This document shows positions 10,075 to 21,593 of a stretch of DNA of 64,000 bases, one piece after another (position 1 is the first letter of the stretch; each line of letters starts with the position of its first letter). Source of the DNA: Cryptomeria japonica (Eukaryota; Streptophyta; Pinopsida; Cupressales; Cupressaceae); NCBI RefSeq assembly GCF_030272615.1, contig NC_081414.1:820286396-820350395 (forward strand). Reading direction: 5' to 3'. The notes beneath the pieces were generated by a model that saw only the letters and a program-made list of their open reading frames with translations, did no database searches and had not been told where the DNA came from. The position numbers and the translations under genes were made by a program.

Positions 10075-11484
10075 TGTAGACATATAAAAATGACCACTTT
10101 CCTAAGTGAATATTTAATATTCATTTTAACCTCATTCCTCTATTTAATTAAATTCTTTACATTCCTCTATTTGATTAAATGAATTACTCAATTTATTTAA
10201 TTAAGTTCACCTAAGCCTTTTTCTAACCTTTAATTAAATAAATCACTTTATTTAATTAATTTCCCTTTCTCCCCTTTTAATAAATTTAATTAAATTGATC
10301 CTTGCAAGTAAATAAATCTAATTTATTTATTTAAATCCCCCACTTGTATTTATGCAAGTTGCATCTATTTTTGTTGAAATAAAGTAATTTATTTTAATTA
10401 AAATTCCCCTCCATCCACTTGCAAAATCCTACATCTCCCACTTGTCTCCTAAACCCCTTCTAGATCCTTCTAATCACTTCTAATTTAGCCTAATCCATCT
10501 CCTAAATATTGTCACATCCCTAAGCAAAGGGAAGTCACTTCTCAAACCCTCAAAGTCTTCAATAACCATTAAAGACTTTATATCTTCAACAAGTTAACCT
10601 TCAAAGTCTTCCTAACCATTAATGGTTAACTCAACCTTCTTGCATGATTAGAGACTTTCTCTCTAACTCAACCATCATCTAACCCAAGGGTCTCATCAAG
10701 CATTCATGGCTTTAACCTTGGTTATCTCTTTAACCCTTGTACAAGAGTTTATCCCTTGGGTAAAAGCTTTATCCATTGGATAACCCTAACCTAACCTTAA
10801 CCCTTACCTCCTAAGGTAACCATCATGTCATCTCAATAATTTAATGCTTCTTTCATCTCCTCTCAAGAAACCTCTTGTTGACAATCGTCACCATTTCATT
10901 GGTGAGAATTGTAAACATGGATTGATAACTTTCAATCTTGGCCCTTGTTAAGATTATCCAATCTTGACCATCCATTGCCCTATTTTCCCTATAAATAGAG
11001 CTCTCATTCTCTCATTTTGATATATCCAAGTTTCATGCATCTAATCTATAGTCATTTTACTAAGCATTTAGCCTCTCTTTGATAAAATCATCTTAAATAG
11101 CATTTTAAAAATCATTTTAAATATCATAGCATATCCATGTTAGACTAGTATATTTTGTTAGGATAGGATTACTAATCTTTATCATAACATCATATTCATG
11201 CTAGTTTAAATCATCATATATCATACATATCTAGGAATGCCTTCATGCTAAATTAATCAAACATCACTCATTCTTGGAGTTGTCATTCCTAAGTCACTTT
11301 TCTTAGTGATATGAGAGCAAAGGCATTGACTTGAGGAATCTTGTGAGATAGAGAACAATGGAACACCCCTTGGGAAGTTGAGCTATTCAATATAGCTCCA
11401 TAACTTGCACCAAGAGTCCCATTAGTGTGTGGATATTTTAGAAACTGAATTTTACGTTTCTTTACCCTACATTTCCCGCACACA
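10075..11484 (+). mobile_element. Solo LTR (1410 bp)
   Basis: It begins TGTAGACATA, ends CGCACACA, and is flanked by the 5-bp duplication GTTTG (10070-10074 and 11485-11489). No internal retroelement sequence adjoins either side, so it is what remains after recombination between two LTRs. A clear TATA box (CTATAAATAG) lies at about 10989-10998, consistent with plus orientation. The sequence is rich in ATTTAATTAA blocks. A similar LTR lies inverted at about 58380-59653. Confidence 0.85.
10989..10998 (+). promoter_or_regulatory. TATA box of the solo LTR
   Basis: CTATAAATAG is followed by the pyrimidine-rich stretch CTCTCATTCTCTCA, typical of a plant LTR core promoter. It gives the orientation of the LTR. 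Confidence 0.6.
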
Positions 11485-11489
11485 GTTTG

Positions 11490-11790
11490 TAACCTCTATT
11501 TTATTTTACTATCAATATATTATTATGGGCCTTGGCCTTTTACACTTGAAAAAAATAAAATAATTAAATAAGGGATTATATTCTTAAGAAAAATGTATAT
11601 TTTCACTATAACGTTTATATTATATCATAATTTTTAATATTATTTTATTGAAGTAACGTTTATAGTTAAAATAAAAAATATAATTAAAATAACAATAATT
11701 CAAAATTATAACAAGTGCCACGTAGTGGCGAGTACTTGCCTTTATTGTAATAAAAAGATTTATTATAATTCTTAATTATTATAATTTAGA
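11490..11790. repeat. AT-rich repeat with nested palindrome
   Basis: This AT-rich DNA contains CAAGTGCCACGTAGTGGCGA followed by GTACTTG (11714-11740). It is a nested palindrome with GCCAC/GTGGC inside CAAGT/ACTTG. A related copy lies reversed near 53850, beside LINE B, and a partial one near 22350. LINE A begins immediately to the right. The repeat family is not identified. Confidence 0.5.
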
Positions 11791-11800
11791 TTTTTTTTTT

Positions 11801-12827
11801 GGCAAGGTGGCAATGCCACTTGATATATTTTATTAATAATATATAATTTTTACAATATTTTTAAAAACTGGTTCAAACTAAGCTCCCAGAGAAAAGAACC
11901 AGCAAGAAAAACTCCTGTCATTGCTCATCAACATGACTATAGAAGAGAAATAGTGAACAATCCTCTAGCCGGAGCTAGTTACAAAATAGATATCAGCAAA
12001 GGAGCATGCAGGCTCATTTACAAATAGGAGCATGCAAGCTCATTTTACAAAATAGGAGCATGCAAGCTTATTTAAAAAATATGGACATGAAAAACAAATA
12101 ACATAGGCTGCCTAGTGAATGAAGAAGAGAGATCCAAAAAGCAAGAGAACTAAACCAGCATCGAAGGACAGATCCATCTTCATGGGATATCTTGAAGGCC
12201 CTGCAACAAAGAACTCCTGCAACCAAAATTGACATGCCCCTACACCAAAAAACACCTGCAACCAAAATATATATATACTACAGAACACAGAGAATTTACA
12301 AGAAACACAAGGGTCCAAAACATGACTGACACCAACGACATGAGATTTGTGGTCCGCCATTATAGACAAATGCCAAAGGAGAAGAAGTGAATACAGAAAT
12401 GCTTGAGAGAAATGAAGCCCAAATTTTTTATGTCGTAAATAAAAAGAAAGAGGAGATATATCATAAAAAATCTGACAAACCAAAAGAAGCGGCGTACAAA
12501 GATCATCATGAAAACAACAACATGCCAAACTTTAAATGGCATATGAAGGACGAATTCCCAATGTGAAAATAAATATCTCCAGATTTCACACCAGAAGAGA
12601 GTACCAAACACACGAACAACATCAATAACAACCAACTCATCATTAATGAATGCCAAGTGATGATCGAGTAAAGCAAAGTACCTCAAATCAAAACCAAATG
12701 GAATTATGAAAAGGAATACCTCACCAAGAAAAGAGAATATCAACTCGTATAAACGAGCAATCATATAATAAGAAAGATTAAATACTCAACTCTCTACAGG
12801 CTATACTTAATAGGTTTGGGAAGCTCA
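11801..12827 (-). other. LINE A 3' region
   Basis: This is non-coding or decayed sequence between the RNase H and the poly-A tail. It contains three or four near-copies of AGGAGCATGCAAGCTCATTT (about 12000-12075). Two overlapping open frames (12112-12528, 12360-12764) are hydrophobic and unlike known domains; I treat them as chance or decayed sequence, although LINE B also has a long open frame in the same place. Confidence 0.5.
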
Positions 12828-13551
12828 TCAAATCACACCCCAATCGAGAGGAATCAATAACAGTTTTGTCACAACCCATATTAGCAAGGCAATCAGCCAA
12901 TGCATTACCTTCACGACAAACATGTGAGATGATGAGGTGCTCAAATGTATCAAGAAGAGTCCATATTTGTTCAATAATATACTAGAAATTCCAAATATCA
13001 GCTTTTCCTGCCTTGCAAGCATTAATGACAATAATCAAATCACCTTCAATATAAAGGTATTTTAAATTCAAATCCTTAGCCATAACAAGACCTTCTAAAA
13101 GAGCACAAGCCTCCACCATATTATTTGTGCCAGAAGAAATTGGCATAGCTTTTAATGCTAATAAAGAACCCAAATGATCACGAAAAACTATCCCTATTCC
13201 TGAATCTCCAGGATTTTCATAGGAGGATCCATCAAAATTCAATTTACAAAAAGGGGCATTAGGAGGAAGCCATTTTATGGAATTTCTATCTACAAGTGTT
13301 TTCCGAATGATACTTTTCCAAGAAGAAATCATTAAATTGTCCCAGGAAGAGAACTTTGAATTCATATTAAAATATTTCTGAACATGAGCATTAACTTGCT
13401 CAATCATACTTCTTTCCAAAATCCCAAGAACAATAGATAAATCTGATGAGTCACATCTAAAAATGCGCTTGTTTCTTTCCCACCAAATGGCCCATATGAC
13501 TGAAGAGGGAATTATAAACCACAAACAAGCAAATAGAGAAGATGAATACAA
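12828..13551 (-). pseudogene. LINE A RNase H domain
   Basis: The open frame 13551-12982 encodes IWAIWWERNKRIFRC, then FCKLNFDGSSYENPGDSGIGI with the first catalytic aspartate (FDGSS), MVEACALLEGL with the glutamate, and LYIEGDLIIVINA with the second aspartate. A frameshift or stop near 12980 separates the C-terminal part (12828-13031), which carries the final ASPxxDWGVI-like segment only in degenerate form. Plant L1 elements of this type carry an RNase H after the reverse transcriptase that removes the RNA strand during target-primed synthesis. Confidence 0.85.
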
Positions 13552-13629
13552 AATTGGCCAAGACTAAAACATGTCCCATAAAGATAAAGGCAAAGGGAAT
13601 GAAAGAGATAACTTTTGGAGGACAAAATG

Positions 13630-14073
13630 CTAACAATTACTCACATACTCACAATGAAGAAAAAGATGATTGACATCTTCAAGAGCTTTACCACATAAGG
13701 CACAAGAAAATGAGGCTGCAATATTAAATTTGACTAAACGATCACTAGTTAAAATTCTATTTTGCAGCGCGAGCCAAGAAAAAACACTAGCTTTAGGTAA
13801 TACTAAATTATTCCAATAGAACAAAAAGGCACGATGAGGAGCATTTTGATTGGCCATTTGTTGAACAACAAAATATCCTTCTTTAACAGAGTAGTTTCCT
13901 GATTTAGAAGGGCACCAAATAAGTTGATCTTTGATGTTAGAAAGGAAAGCCACTCGGTCTTGTAAAACAGATTTAAAATTTTGAATTTCCTGCAAGAACA
14001 ATAGAAGAGTAGAGGGATCCTTCCATGAGACCTTGTGGGAAAAAAGATCAACACTATCTACATAATCAACCAA
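13630..14073 (-). pseudogene. LINE A zinc-binding (zf-RVT) segment
   Basis: Shows LIWCPSKSGNYSVKEGYFVV, then LPKASVFSWLALQNRILTSDRLVKF, then CALCGKALEDVNHLFLHCEYV with a C-x2-C...H-x4-HC zinc-binding pattern. This region normally follows plant LINE reverse transcriptases. A stop separates it from the RNase H frame. Confidence 0.85.
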
Positions 14074-14486
14074 TATAACTCCCCATGATTGAGAAAGAAC
14101 AACTGAAATAGAAGCAAGAGAATCATGTTGTGAAAGAGGGGGAAAGCCTTTCCAGGAGTCTTTCCAAAAAAGAATATCCTCCCCCTAATGGACTTGCCAA
14201 GAGAGAAAATTAGAGACCACTTCCCTACATGAGATCATAAACTTCCAAATAGCAGACCCCTGTGGAGGATTAGAAATTATGAAGATCCTAGCAGGATTCT
14301 GGGAATCCAAATACTCAGCCTGCATAATTTGGCACCACAAATATTGGGGCTTAGTATACATAGACCAAACTAGTTTGCCCCCAAAAGCCCTATTTATTTT
14401 AGATAAGTCCTAAATCCCAGCATCACCAACTTGCTTGGAAAGAGACATCTTGGTCAAAGAAATTAGTGGAATGTTTTTATATTCTG

Positions 14487-16091
14487 TCATGTTATTTTTC
14501 CAAAGAAAGTTCGAATAATCTTTTCAATTTGGGAGATGACTGATCTGGGAGCTTGAAGAACTGAGATATAGTAATTAGGAATGACAGATAGGACCATTTT
14601 AATGAGAAGTATCCTACCTAAAAGAGACAACCACCTAGCCTTCCAAGCAGAAATATGAGATTTAAGTCTCTCAATAACTAAATTCCAAAAATAAGACTTA
14701 GAAGATCCCATAAAGAAAGGAATCCCCAAAAAGGTAGAAGGAAGAGAGTCTACTGGGAAACCTAAGATATTCACAAGTCTATCAGCCACGAATCGAGGAG
14801 TATTAAAAATGAAGATCTTGGATTTATGGGGGCTAATCTATTGGCTAGATCCAACAGTATAAGTATCCAGAATAAATTTAATATGAGTAGCCTCTTGAAT
14901 AGAAGAAGACCCAAATAAAAGTGCATCATCAGCAAAAAGGTCATGAGTGACTGAAATATCAGAATTAGGAATTAACACCCCTTGCCAAAACCCCAGATCC
15001 CTTTCCTTAATAACCAATCGACTAAAAGCTTCTGCCATAATGATAAATAGGAAAGGAGATAAAGGGTCTCCTTGTCTAATACCTTGGGTTGAAGAGAAGT
15101 ATCCAGAGGGAGCTCCATTAATGATGACATAAAATGAAGCAATAGAAATACAACTCTTGATCCATTTACACCAGCTTTTAGAGAAACCAATTTTTCTCAA
15201 AACTTTGAGCAAAAAAGCCCAGCAAACTTTATCATAAGCCTTCATCATATCAAGTTTGACCACAAAAGCTGGGATATTGGACGAATTTATGGAATGTAAA
15301 GTTTCATGAGCAACAATTGCTCCCTCATGAGTTTCCTGACCCAGAACAAAACCTCCTTTTTGAGGAGAGATGATACAAGGAAGGAGAATTTTAAGTCTTA
15401 AATAAATAGCCTTGGTGAAGATTTTGTAAACAAAGTTGCACAAAGAAATGGGTCTAAATTCAACCAAAGTTTGGAGATTCTTAGATTTCGAGATAAGGGA
15501 AATATAAGTGATGTTAAATTTTTTAAGGATATACCCACCCATCCTAGAGTCTTCCAAAGCCATTAATAAGTCAAAACCAATAAAATCCCAACATTTCTGA
15601 AAGAACAAGATAGTAAACCCATCAGGACCTAGAGCTTTGTCAGGGGCCATGGAAAAAACAACAGAATGAAGCTCATCTAAAGAAAAAGGCCTCATAAGAA
15701 AGTCATTATCCTCATGAGAAACAAGGGAGGGGATAGAATCTAAAAGAAAATCCACATGATGATCCATAGAGGAAGAAGAAAAAAGAGATAACAATTCCTT
15801 AAAAAAAGACACCCCCTCCTCTCTAATCTGCTGATCTGAATTAAGGACATAACTAGACTTAGAATCCTTAATACTAAAAATTGTAGAAGTAGCTTGTTTA
15901 AGCTTGGCTGCAACTTGAAAGAAGGTAGTATTCCTGTCACCTTCTTTAAGCCAAACCTCATGAGACTTTTGCTGCCAATAGATTTCAACCCGAGAGCAAA
16001 GGATCTCCCAGTAAGCTTGCAATTTCTTTTGAGCATCATTAGTGGAGGAATTAGTGCCATGTCTAATAATCTCCTCATTAACAACCTTCAA
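14487..16091 (-). pseudogene. LINE A reverse transcriptase
   Basis: The main frame is 16091-14838 (417 codons). In order it has FRPISLCNFVYKIFTKAIY, GQETHEGAIVAHE, KLDMMKAYDKVCW, GIRQGDPLSPFLFIIMAEA and the catalytic FADDALLFGSS box. A further frame 14789-14487 carries FLGIPFFMGSSKSYFWN and the thumb-like ARWLSLLGRILLIKMVLSVIP, after a frameshift near 14830. The polymerase active-site aspartates are intact in this copy. It would copy the element RNA at a nicked chromosomal target. Confidence 0.92.
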
Positions 16092-17019
16092 ATAATTGGA
16101 AACTGCCTCTTTTTCATAAAAATATTCTTAAAGACCAATTTATTCCAAGCCATAATTTTAGATTTCACAAATTTCAGTTTGGAATAAAATTGAAACATCT
16201 TAGTACCTTTGCAAAATAGAGCACTTATCCAACATTGCTTTAATAAATAAAGAAAATGAGGATGAGTGAACCACATTTTCTCAAACTTAAAAGAGGTCTA
16301 ACAGCGGAAAGATGATCCAATTTATCAAAATTGAGCAAAATTGGGAAATGGTCAGAATTTGAGGAGGTAAGAATCTTAGAAGAAAAGGAAAAGTTGCTCA
16401 AATGTAGGTTTAGGGAAATAAGAAATTTGTCAAGGCGAGAGGCAATTTGGCATTTAGATCTCCTATTAGTCCAAGTGAAAGAACCATTAGAAGGGAAAAT
16501 ATCAAATAACACACTGTCTTGTACAAAGGAAGAAAATACATCAATAACCTTCTGAGCTGTAGGATTACCCCCTCTTTTTTCATTTGGGGAAATGAGAGCA
16601 TTAAAATCACCCCCAAACACAATAAAAAAATCATCATATTGTAAAAACAATTCAGATAAGGAATCCCATAAGTCAGTTTTATCTGAAGGAGAAGTCGGAC
16701 CATAAATATTAAACAGAACGAAAGAGACTTCAAACCAGTCAACTTTTAACAACTGCCAATGAGAAGCAAAAGATAACATCTCAACTTTAATTGATTTAGG
16801 ATTCCATAAAGTTATAAGACCACCAGAAGCACCCAAAGAAGGAACATGAACAACTTTCCAAAGGGACCATTTGGAAATTATGTTAGCAAAAGAATCCTGA
16901 GAAAGTTTAGACTCTTGCAATAAGATGATATCCACTTTTGAAGAATCAAGAAATTTCTTGATCCTTCCCCTTTTGTCAGGGGCATTTAAGCCCTTGACAT
17001 TCAACGATAAAATCCTCAT
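16088..17019 (-). pseudogene. LINE A apurinic-type endonuclease (ORF2 start)
   Basis: The frame starts MRILSLNVKGLNAPDKRGRI at 17019, a typical plant L1 ORF2 start. It has the endonuclease motifs LLQESKL, LFNIYGP, VFGGDFNALISP, GSFTWTNRR and SNSDHFPILL, carrying the catalytic Glu, Asp/Asn and His residues. The frame breaks near 16270 and continues in 16276-16088 with the endonuclease-RT linker. The start codon sits in ATGA, so ORF1 could have ended on the overlapping TGA. Confidence 0.9.
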
Positions 17020-17098
17020 TTATCACAAGGAGAGCAACATGCCCTCCTTGTTTTGAATTGGGAAGAAAATTTCTCTACAATAGTGGATTGAATACCAG

Positions 17099-19208
17099 CT
17101 ACAATCTCCTCCTTGATTTTAGCCAATTTTGGTTTCTGACCCCTCTTCTTAGGAGTTTTAACAATAGGGGGGAAACAAAAGGAGATTGCTCCAAGGCTAA
17201 CTTCTGAGAGAAATCAAATCCATACAAATTAGAAACAATTGAAGCAGGACTATCAATAAGATTCGAATCCACACCTTCAACTGAATTTGGCTGAGAAGAA
17301 GAAACATGACAACCATCATGGACATGCCCCGAAGAGGCAGATGCAGAAGAAAAAGAAAATTCGGGAAATTCCTTTGCAACAATCTCATCAAATAGATCAG
17401 AAGAAACTGAAAATAAAATATTTGAAGCAATAAGATGAATCTTCTCTTCAGAAACAGAAAGAGAAGAAGGAGACCTTGGAATGGGAAAAAAAGAATCACT
17501 ATCAAAAATCAAACTATGAACAATTTCAGTATCATCTGCCAGACCCGCAAAAGAAGAATGAGGAGAAGAATTAATAGAGCAATGATCTATGCAACCATTA
17601 GAAGGTAACAACAATTTAGGAAATGGAACCGAAGGACAATAAATTTGAAAAAAACTCACAGAGGAGAACAAAAAAGGTTCAAAACAAAATTCAGAAGACC
17701 AATAATCCTTGAAAGGACTAGGAAGGAACTTAACCTAGTTTGAAGAAACAGAACAAAACCAACGAATGGTAGACATAACAAAGAAGAACACGGCTAGAGA
17801 GCAGAGAAAAGTAAAATCTACCAGAGGCACATCACATATGGTATATCCAGAAAAAGAAACGAGAGATGTAATAGAAAGAGGTAAAGGAACAGAATCCTTA
17901 ACATTATGATTCTTCAAAGACTGACGATCCTTACTTTTAAAAAAGGAACATTGGCGAAAACCAGATGAAAAATTTGAACAAACTTGTAAAGGTGCATCAG
18001 AATCACCACAACATTGAGAGGTGAAATGGCCAAGTAACGGAGCACAAGAATGAATAGTGATCAAATCTTGAATTACCATAGGCTGAATCCATGCACCATA
18101 TTTGGAGCAAATAGTAATCTCAGAGGGAATGGGTTTAGATAGATTTAATAACAAACAAACCCTAACCTAAAGCCGAGGTCATTCAAAAGGAACTAAATCA
18201 TGCTTAATAAAGATGCCCAATTTGTTTGCTAGGATTTCAACCATATACACATCACGATACTCCAAAGGAAGACCCGGGAAAGTTACTCAGAAGGGCATAA
18301 ACTGTGGCTTCGGCGATTGAATATCAAAATGAGGAGACCAAGCATAGGTAAAAATTCCTATCCCAAAACAAAACCACCCTTTAAATCTATGCACACAATC
18401 CCTATACTTTTTTAGAATAAAAAATCACAGTGAAATATAGAGAATCTTTATCAAACAGAAATAAATCCTTCATACCATCCCAATTAGACTTTGCCTGTGT
18501 TAACAATTTACCAAAAGAAACTAGAGAAAGAAGCTTACCAATGAGGGTAGTAGAACGCAATAACTTCACAGAGTCCTGAATCATGTAATCAGGGAATATA
18601 ACCTTATAGTGCATAGAAGAATGCAGATTACCCCTTATCGAATCAGAAAATGCAGAGGGAGAGTTATGGGGAAGTGGATTTGGATGGAAGGGAGCTCATT
18701 TAGCAACATGAATGTCATTCGGGGAAGAAAGGAAGTGAGGGTTAGAAACTAAAGTGTTATTTGACTAGGTGACATAAGATGGGAGGGAAGGATTACAATC
18801 TTGGGAGGGAGATCCAGAAGGAGATAATGGGGAAAAACCATCAGAATGCGGGGAGCCATCACAAATGTCGAATGGTGGTTGAGGTGAAATAGATCTACGC
18901 TTCCTAGGTTTTTTAGAACCAAAAAAGGAATGAAAAAGCTTAAAAGGAGTCTTTGGGTGATCAACAAGAGGAGGACCCAGAATGCCTTGAAATATTAATG
19001 CCTTGCGAACAAAAGATTTATAATAAGAATGCGAAGGTTTTGGAACAAAATTACCTATAAATTTATGAAAATATGACGAAGCCAGTAGGAATTTGTCATA
19101 AGCCAAGTCACGCCAACAACCATCCTTGACAACCCATTGAGGAGAATGAATAGAAGTTTGTAACTGAGCCAAATCATGGTCGCCAAACGACACATCTTCC
19201 CATCGCAT
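17099..19208 (-). pseudogene. LINE A ORF1 (nucleic-acid-binding protein) remnant
   Basis: Three open pieces remain. 19208-18765 starts MRWEDVSFGDHDLAQL and has PQWVVKDGCWRDLAYD, comparable with VPQWVFQGRKWVYVLA in LINE B ORF1. 18154-17735 holds CAPLLGHFTSQC, a degenerate CCHC knuckle. 17671-17099 is serine-rich with a basic end (KLLRRGVRNQNWLKSRRRL). Frames differ, so there are several indels. ORF1 proteins of plant L1 elements bind the element RNA. Confidence 0.7.
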
Positions 19209-20305
19209 CTATCTGTGAGGAAGGACCGGTGTCATCGTTTCCTAAAAATCATCAATCCTAGTGCCATGCACTTGCTATTCAGAAAAAATCATCATCTGCC
19301 AACTGTGATACACCCTTGAAATTCAGTCGAATGGCATTGGAGTGGACCATTGCCCAAATCCCCATTCACCTGCTACCTCCTCAAAAATCGTCGGAAATAA
19401 TCAAGCTGCCCAGAAGGCCGGACAAACCCGTCAAACAACTGCCAGAAAAAAAGGGGTTCATTGTGATCAGCCTTCAGTTGGTTAGAGTGATGTGGTTCAT
19501 TGTTTTGGGTTCATTGATGTTTTGTGTAGCTATTTTAGTCACCCATGAGTATGTTCAGTGGTCTGCATTGAAGATTGAATCAGTTGTGTTGGTGTGCATT
19601 AATAGAGTTATTATTTAGGGCCATCCTATGGTATTTTCATTCATGTGGTAGCATGCGGTTACATAAGAGTTATTTTGGAAGTGTTTGGAAGGTGTTTCGA
19701 CATGGTGCGATCCCTCACACATTTCACTTGTCTTCTACATTTTCCTAGAGATTGGTTTTTGGTCTGACCATTTTGCATGTGCACATTAAACTTGTTTTGG
19801 TTGATCTATTTGACAATGTTGTGGTTGCGGATGATATAAAAAGGATTGAATGATTAATTAGATAAAATAATGAATTGTGTATATTGTGTGAAGCGAATGT
19901 GAAGCAATATAGAGGTTTGTATGTATAGAAGAGAAATGATGATGAGAGTTTGAGATGTGTTTTGAATGGTGAACTTTGATCAACATTTCTGTGAATGTAG
20001 TTTTCTGTAGTTCAACCTTTTGATGCCTTTGTATTAAAACTCATGTAGCTTACCCTAAAGAACTACTCTCTAGTTTTTGAAAGTCCTTATTGTATCTTGA
20101 CCTAAGGTTGTGTGCCTTAGTTTTGCAGGTTCACTTGGGGAAGTGAACTCCTTGGCCTCTGACCTAAACATTGTAATCAGTTTATTATAATGTGATTGTG
20201 ATTCTTGTCGTAGTTTTTATTAGTTTAGGTTTTTTACATAAAAATCAATATTAGATAGTCTATAAAATAGTAGTATAATAATAGACTAAAAATAATATTA
20301 TTAAT
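19209..20305. other. Unassigned DNA right of LINE A
   Basis: The first 200 bases or so may be LINE A 5' sequence. A plus-strand open frame at 19316-19618 (100 codons, with the membrane-like VMWFIVLGSLMFCVAILV) is unlike anything I know and probably fortuitous. The remainder has no recognisable gene or repeat. Confidence 0.3.
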
Positions 20306-20321
20306 TATGGAGATTGAAAGT

Positions 20322-21577
20322 AGGGGATGACCCTTTGGTGAAATGGTGGGGCTTCTTGCCTATAGTGCCTACAACCTGTTGGGATCTGAGAACACTAAGA
20401 GGGGGAGTGAATCAGTGTTCTACCGGAATCAACAATTGTTAACTTTCTAAACCATGCATGTATGTACCAGTAAACAAATAAGCATATAACAAGAAGAAAA
20501 TAAACAATCCACATAAATGAACACCATAACACACATAATTTATACATGGAAAACCTCAATGAGTAAAAACCACGGTGGGATTTGTGATACACAATATTAG
20601 TTCACTGGCCATATGAAAAGATATTACATAAAACAGGGGCCTGCACTTGCAGGAAGGCACACTGCCTAGAGCATACTGCTCATCACTAAAGAGCCTCACT
20701 GACTACAAGATTTCTGCCAAAGTGAATTACTGAAAATGAACTCAAGAATGCATCTGCTATGCCAGATAGAGTTCCAGTTCTGGTTCTGCTCTGTACCAGC
20801 TCACAAACTTGAACTATTACTGGTATTACTTCTCCTCCAAGAATGCTTTCCAAGCTATCTATAGATTATTGCATGATATAATTTTCGCATACAAAAATGA
20901 TCTCCATACATATATTTCACATCTCACAAGTTCTGCTATACCTATATAAGTCTATCTATTCCATCACAATACCATTATCTCCTCATATATTAAATTGACC
21001 TAGCAGACTAACTTATATACCTATTACACATGATATGCCTTATGTCAGCTTACAATGTATTTACAAAGGATATTCAATGTCGACCTCAACAATAATTACA
21101 AAATGATTTATTAAATAAATCTTCCTTGATGTCAGCTTCCTTGAAGTATTGATGCTGGTGCCGGTGCCGGTGTAGGTCTGAATGCTTCCAATACCGGTAT
21201 TTTCCGGTATATGCCTTCTAGTGCTAGTTTGTGACTTCCATAAAATATTGTTGCCATCAATGACAACAAAATGAATCCAATGAGTGTCAATTGCCAACAC
21301 AACCTAGGTTCAAACCCCATGGGTTTGTCTCTACCATGTTAAAAATGGAGTACCCTTACCTTGGGGAGAAATAGTAGGGCTTTTTGCCTGTAGTACTTAC
21401 ATCCTTGGTTCAAACCATTAATTTTAGGGGTGACCCATGTAGTACAACGGTTAAAACACTTGCTTGGTGAAATTGCCACCAAGGGTCAAATCCCCGCTGG
21501 GCCACTAGGCTCACGGATTTGAACAACAATAGTGTTTCGAAACCTTAAAAAGTGTCTATTACCGATTAAAAAAAAAG
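20322..21577 (+). mobile_element. Trimeric tRNA-derived SINE, split by a solo LTR
   Basis: It is flanked by the 16-bp duplication TATGGAGATTGAAAGT (20306-20321 and 21578-21593) and ends in an A9 run. With the LTR at 20377-21299 removed, about 330 bp remain. They contain three consecutive tRNA-like units, each with a B-box-like word: AGGTTCAAACCCC (about 21306), TGGTTCAAACCAT (about 21409) and GGGTCAAATCCCC (about 21482). Recurrent GGGGCTTCTTGCCTATAGT / AGGGCTTTTTGCCTGTAGT words mark the first two units. It would be transcribed by RNA polymerase III and moved by LINE enzymes. Confidence 0.7.
20377..21299 (-). mobile_element. Solo copia LTR (923 bp) inside the SINE
   Basis: It begins TGTTGGGATC, ends TTGCCAACA, and is flanked by CAACC (20372-20376 and 21300-21304). 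The left end carries ACACTAAGAGGGGGAGTGAAT, which is the reverse of the right end of the C1 LTRs. The LTR is therefore in minus orientation and belongs to a related copia family. No internal sequence remains. Confidence 0.85.
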
Positions 21578-21593
21578 TATGGAGATTGAAAGT

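Larger units (their letters stand above)
11791..19208 (-). mobile_element. LINE A: decayed L1-like element
   Basis: This is a minus-strand non-LTR retrotransposon. Its poly-A tail is the T10 run at 11791-11800, and the ORF1 start is near 19208. The order is ORF1, endonuclease, reverse transcriptase, zinc-binding segment, RNase H, then a 1-kb 3' region. I could not find the 5' boundary or a target-site duplication. Many stops and frameshifts show that it is inactive. A GTGGCATTGCCAC hairpin lies directly before the poly-A tail, matching a hairpin in LINE B. Confidence 0.88.

Noticed and set aside
10440-10990. Possible host promoter/gene in the AT-rich region
   Set aside because: The TATA box and flanks fall inside a solo LTR with matching target duplications.
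12112-12764. Hydrophobic minus-strand frames in the LINE A 3' region
   Set aside because: They have no motifs and overlap each other in different frames; kept only as a note to the LINE B 3' open frame.
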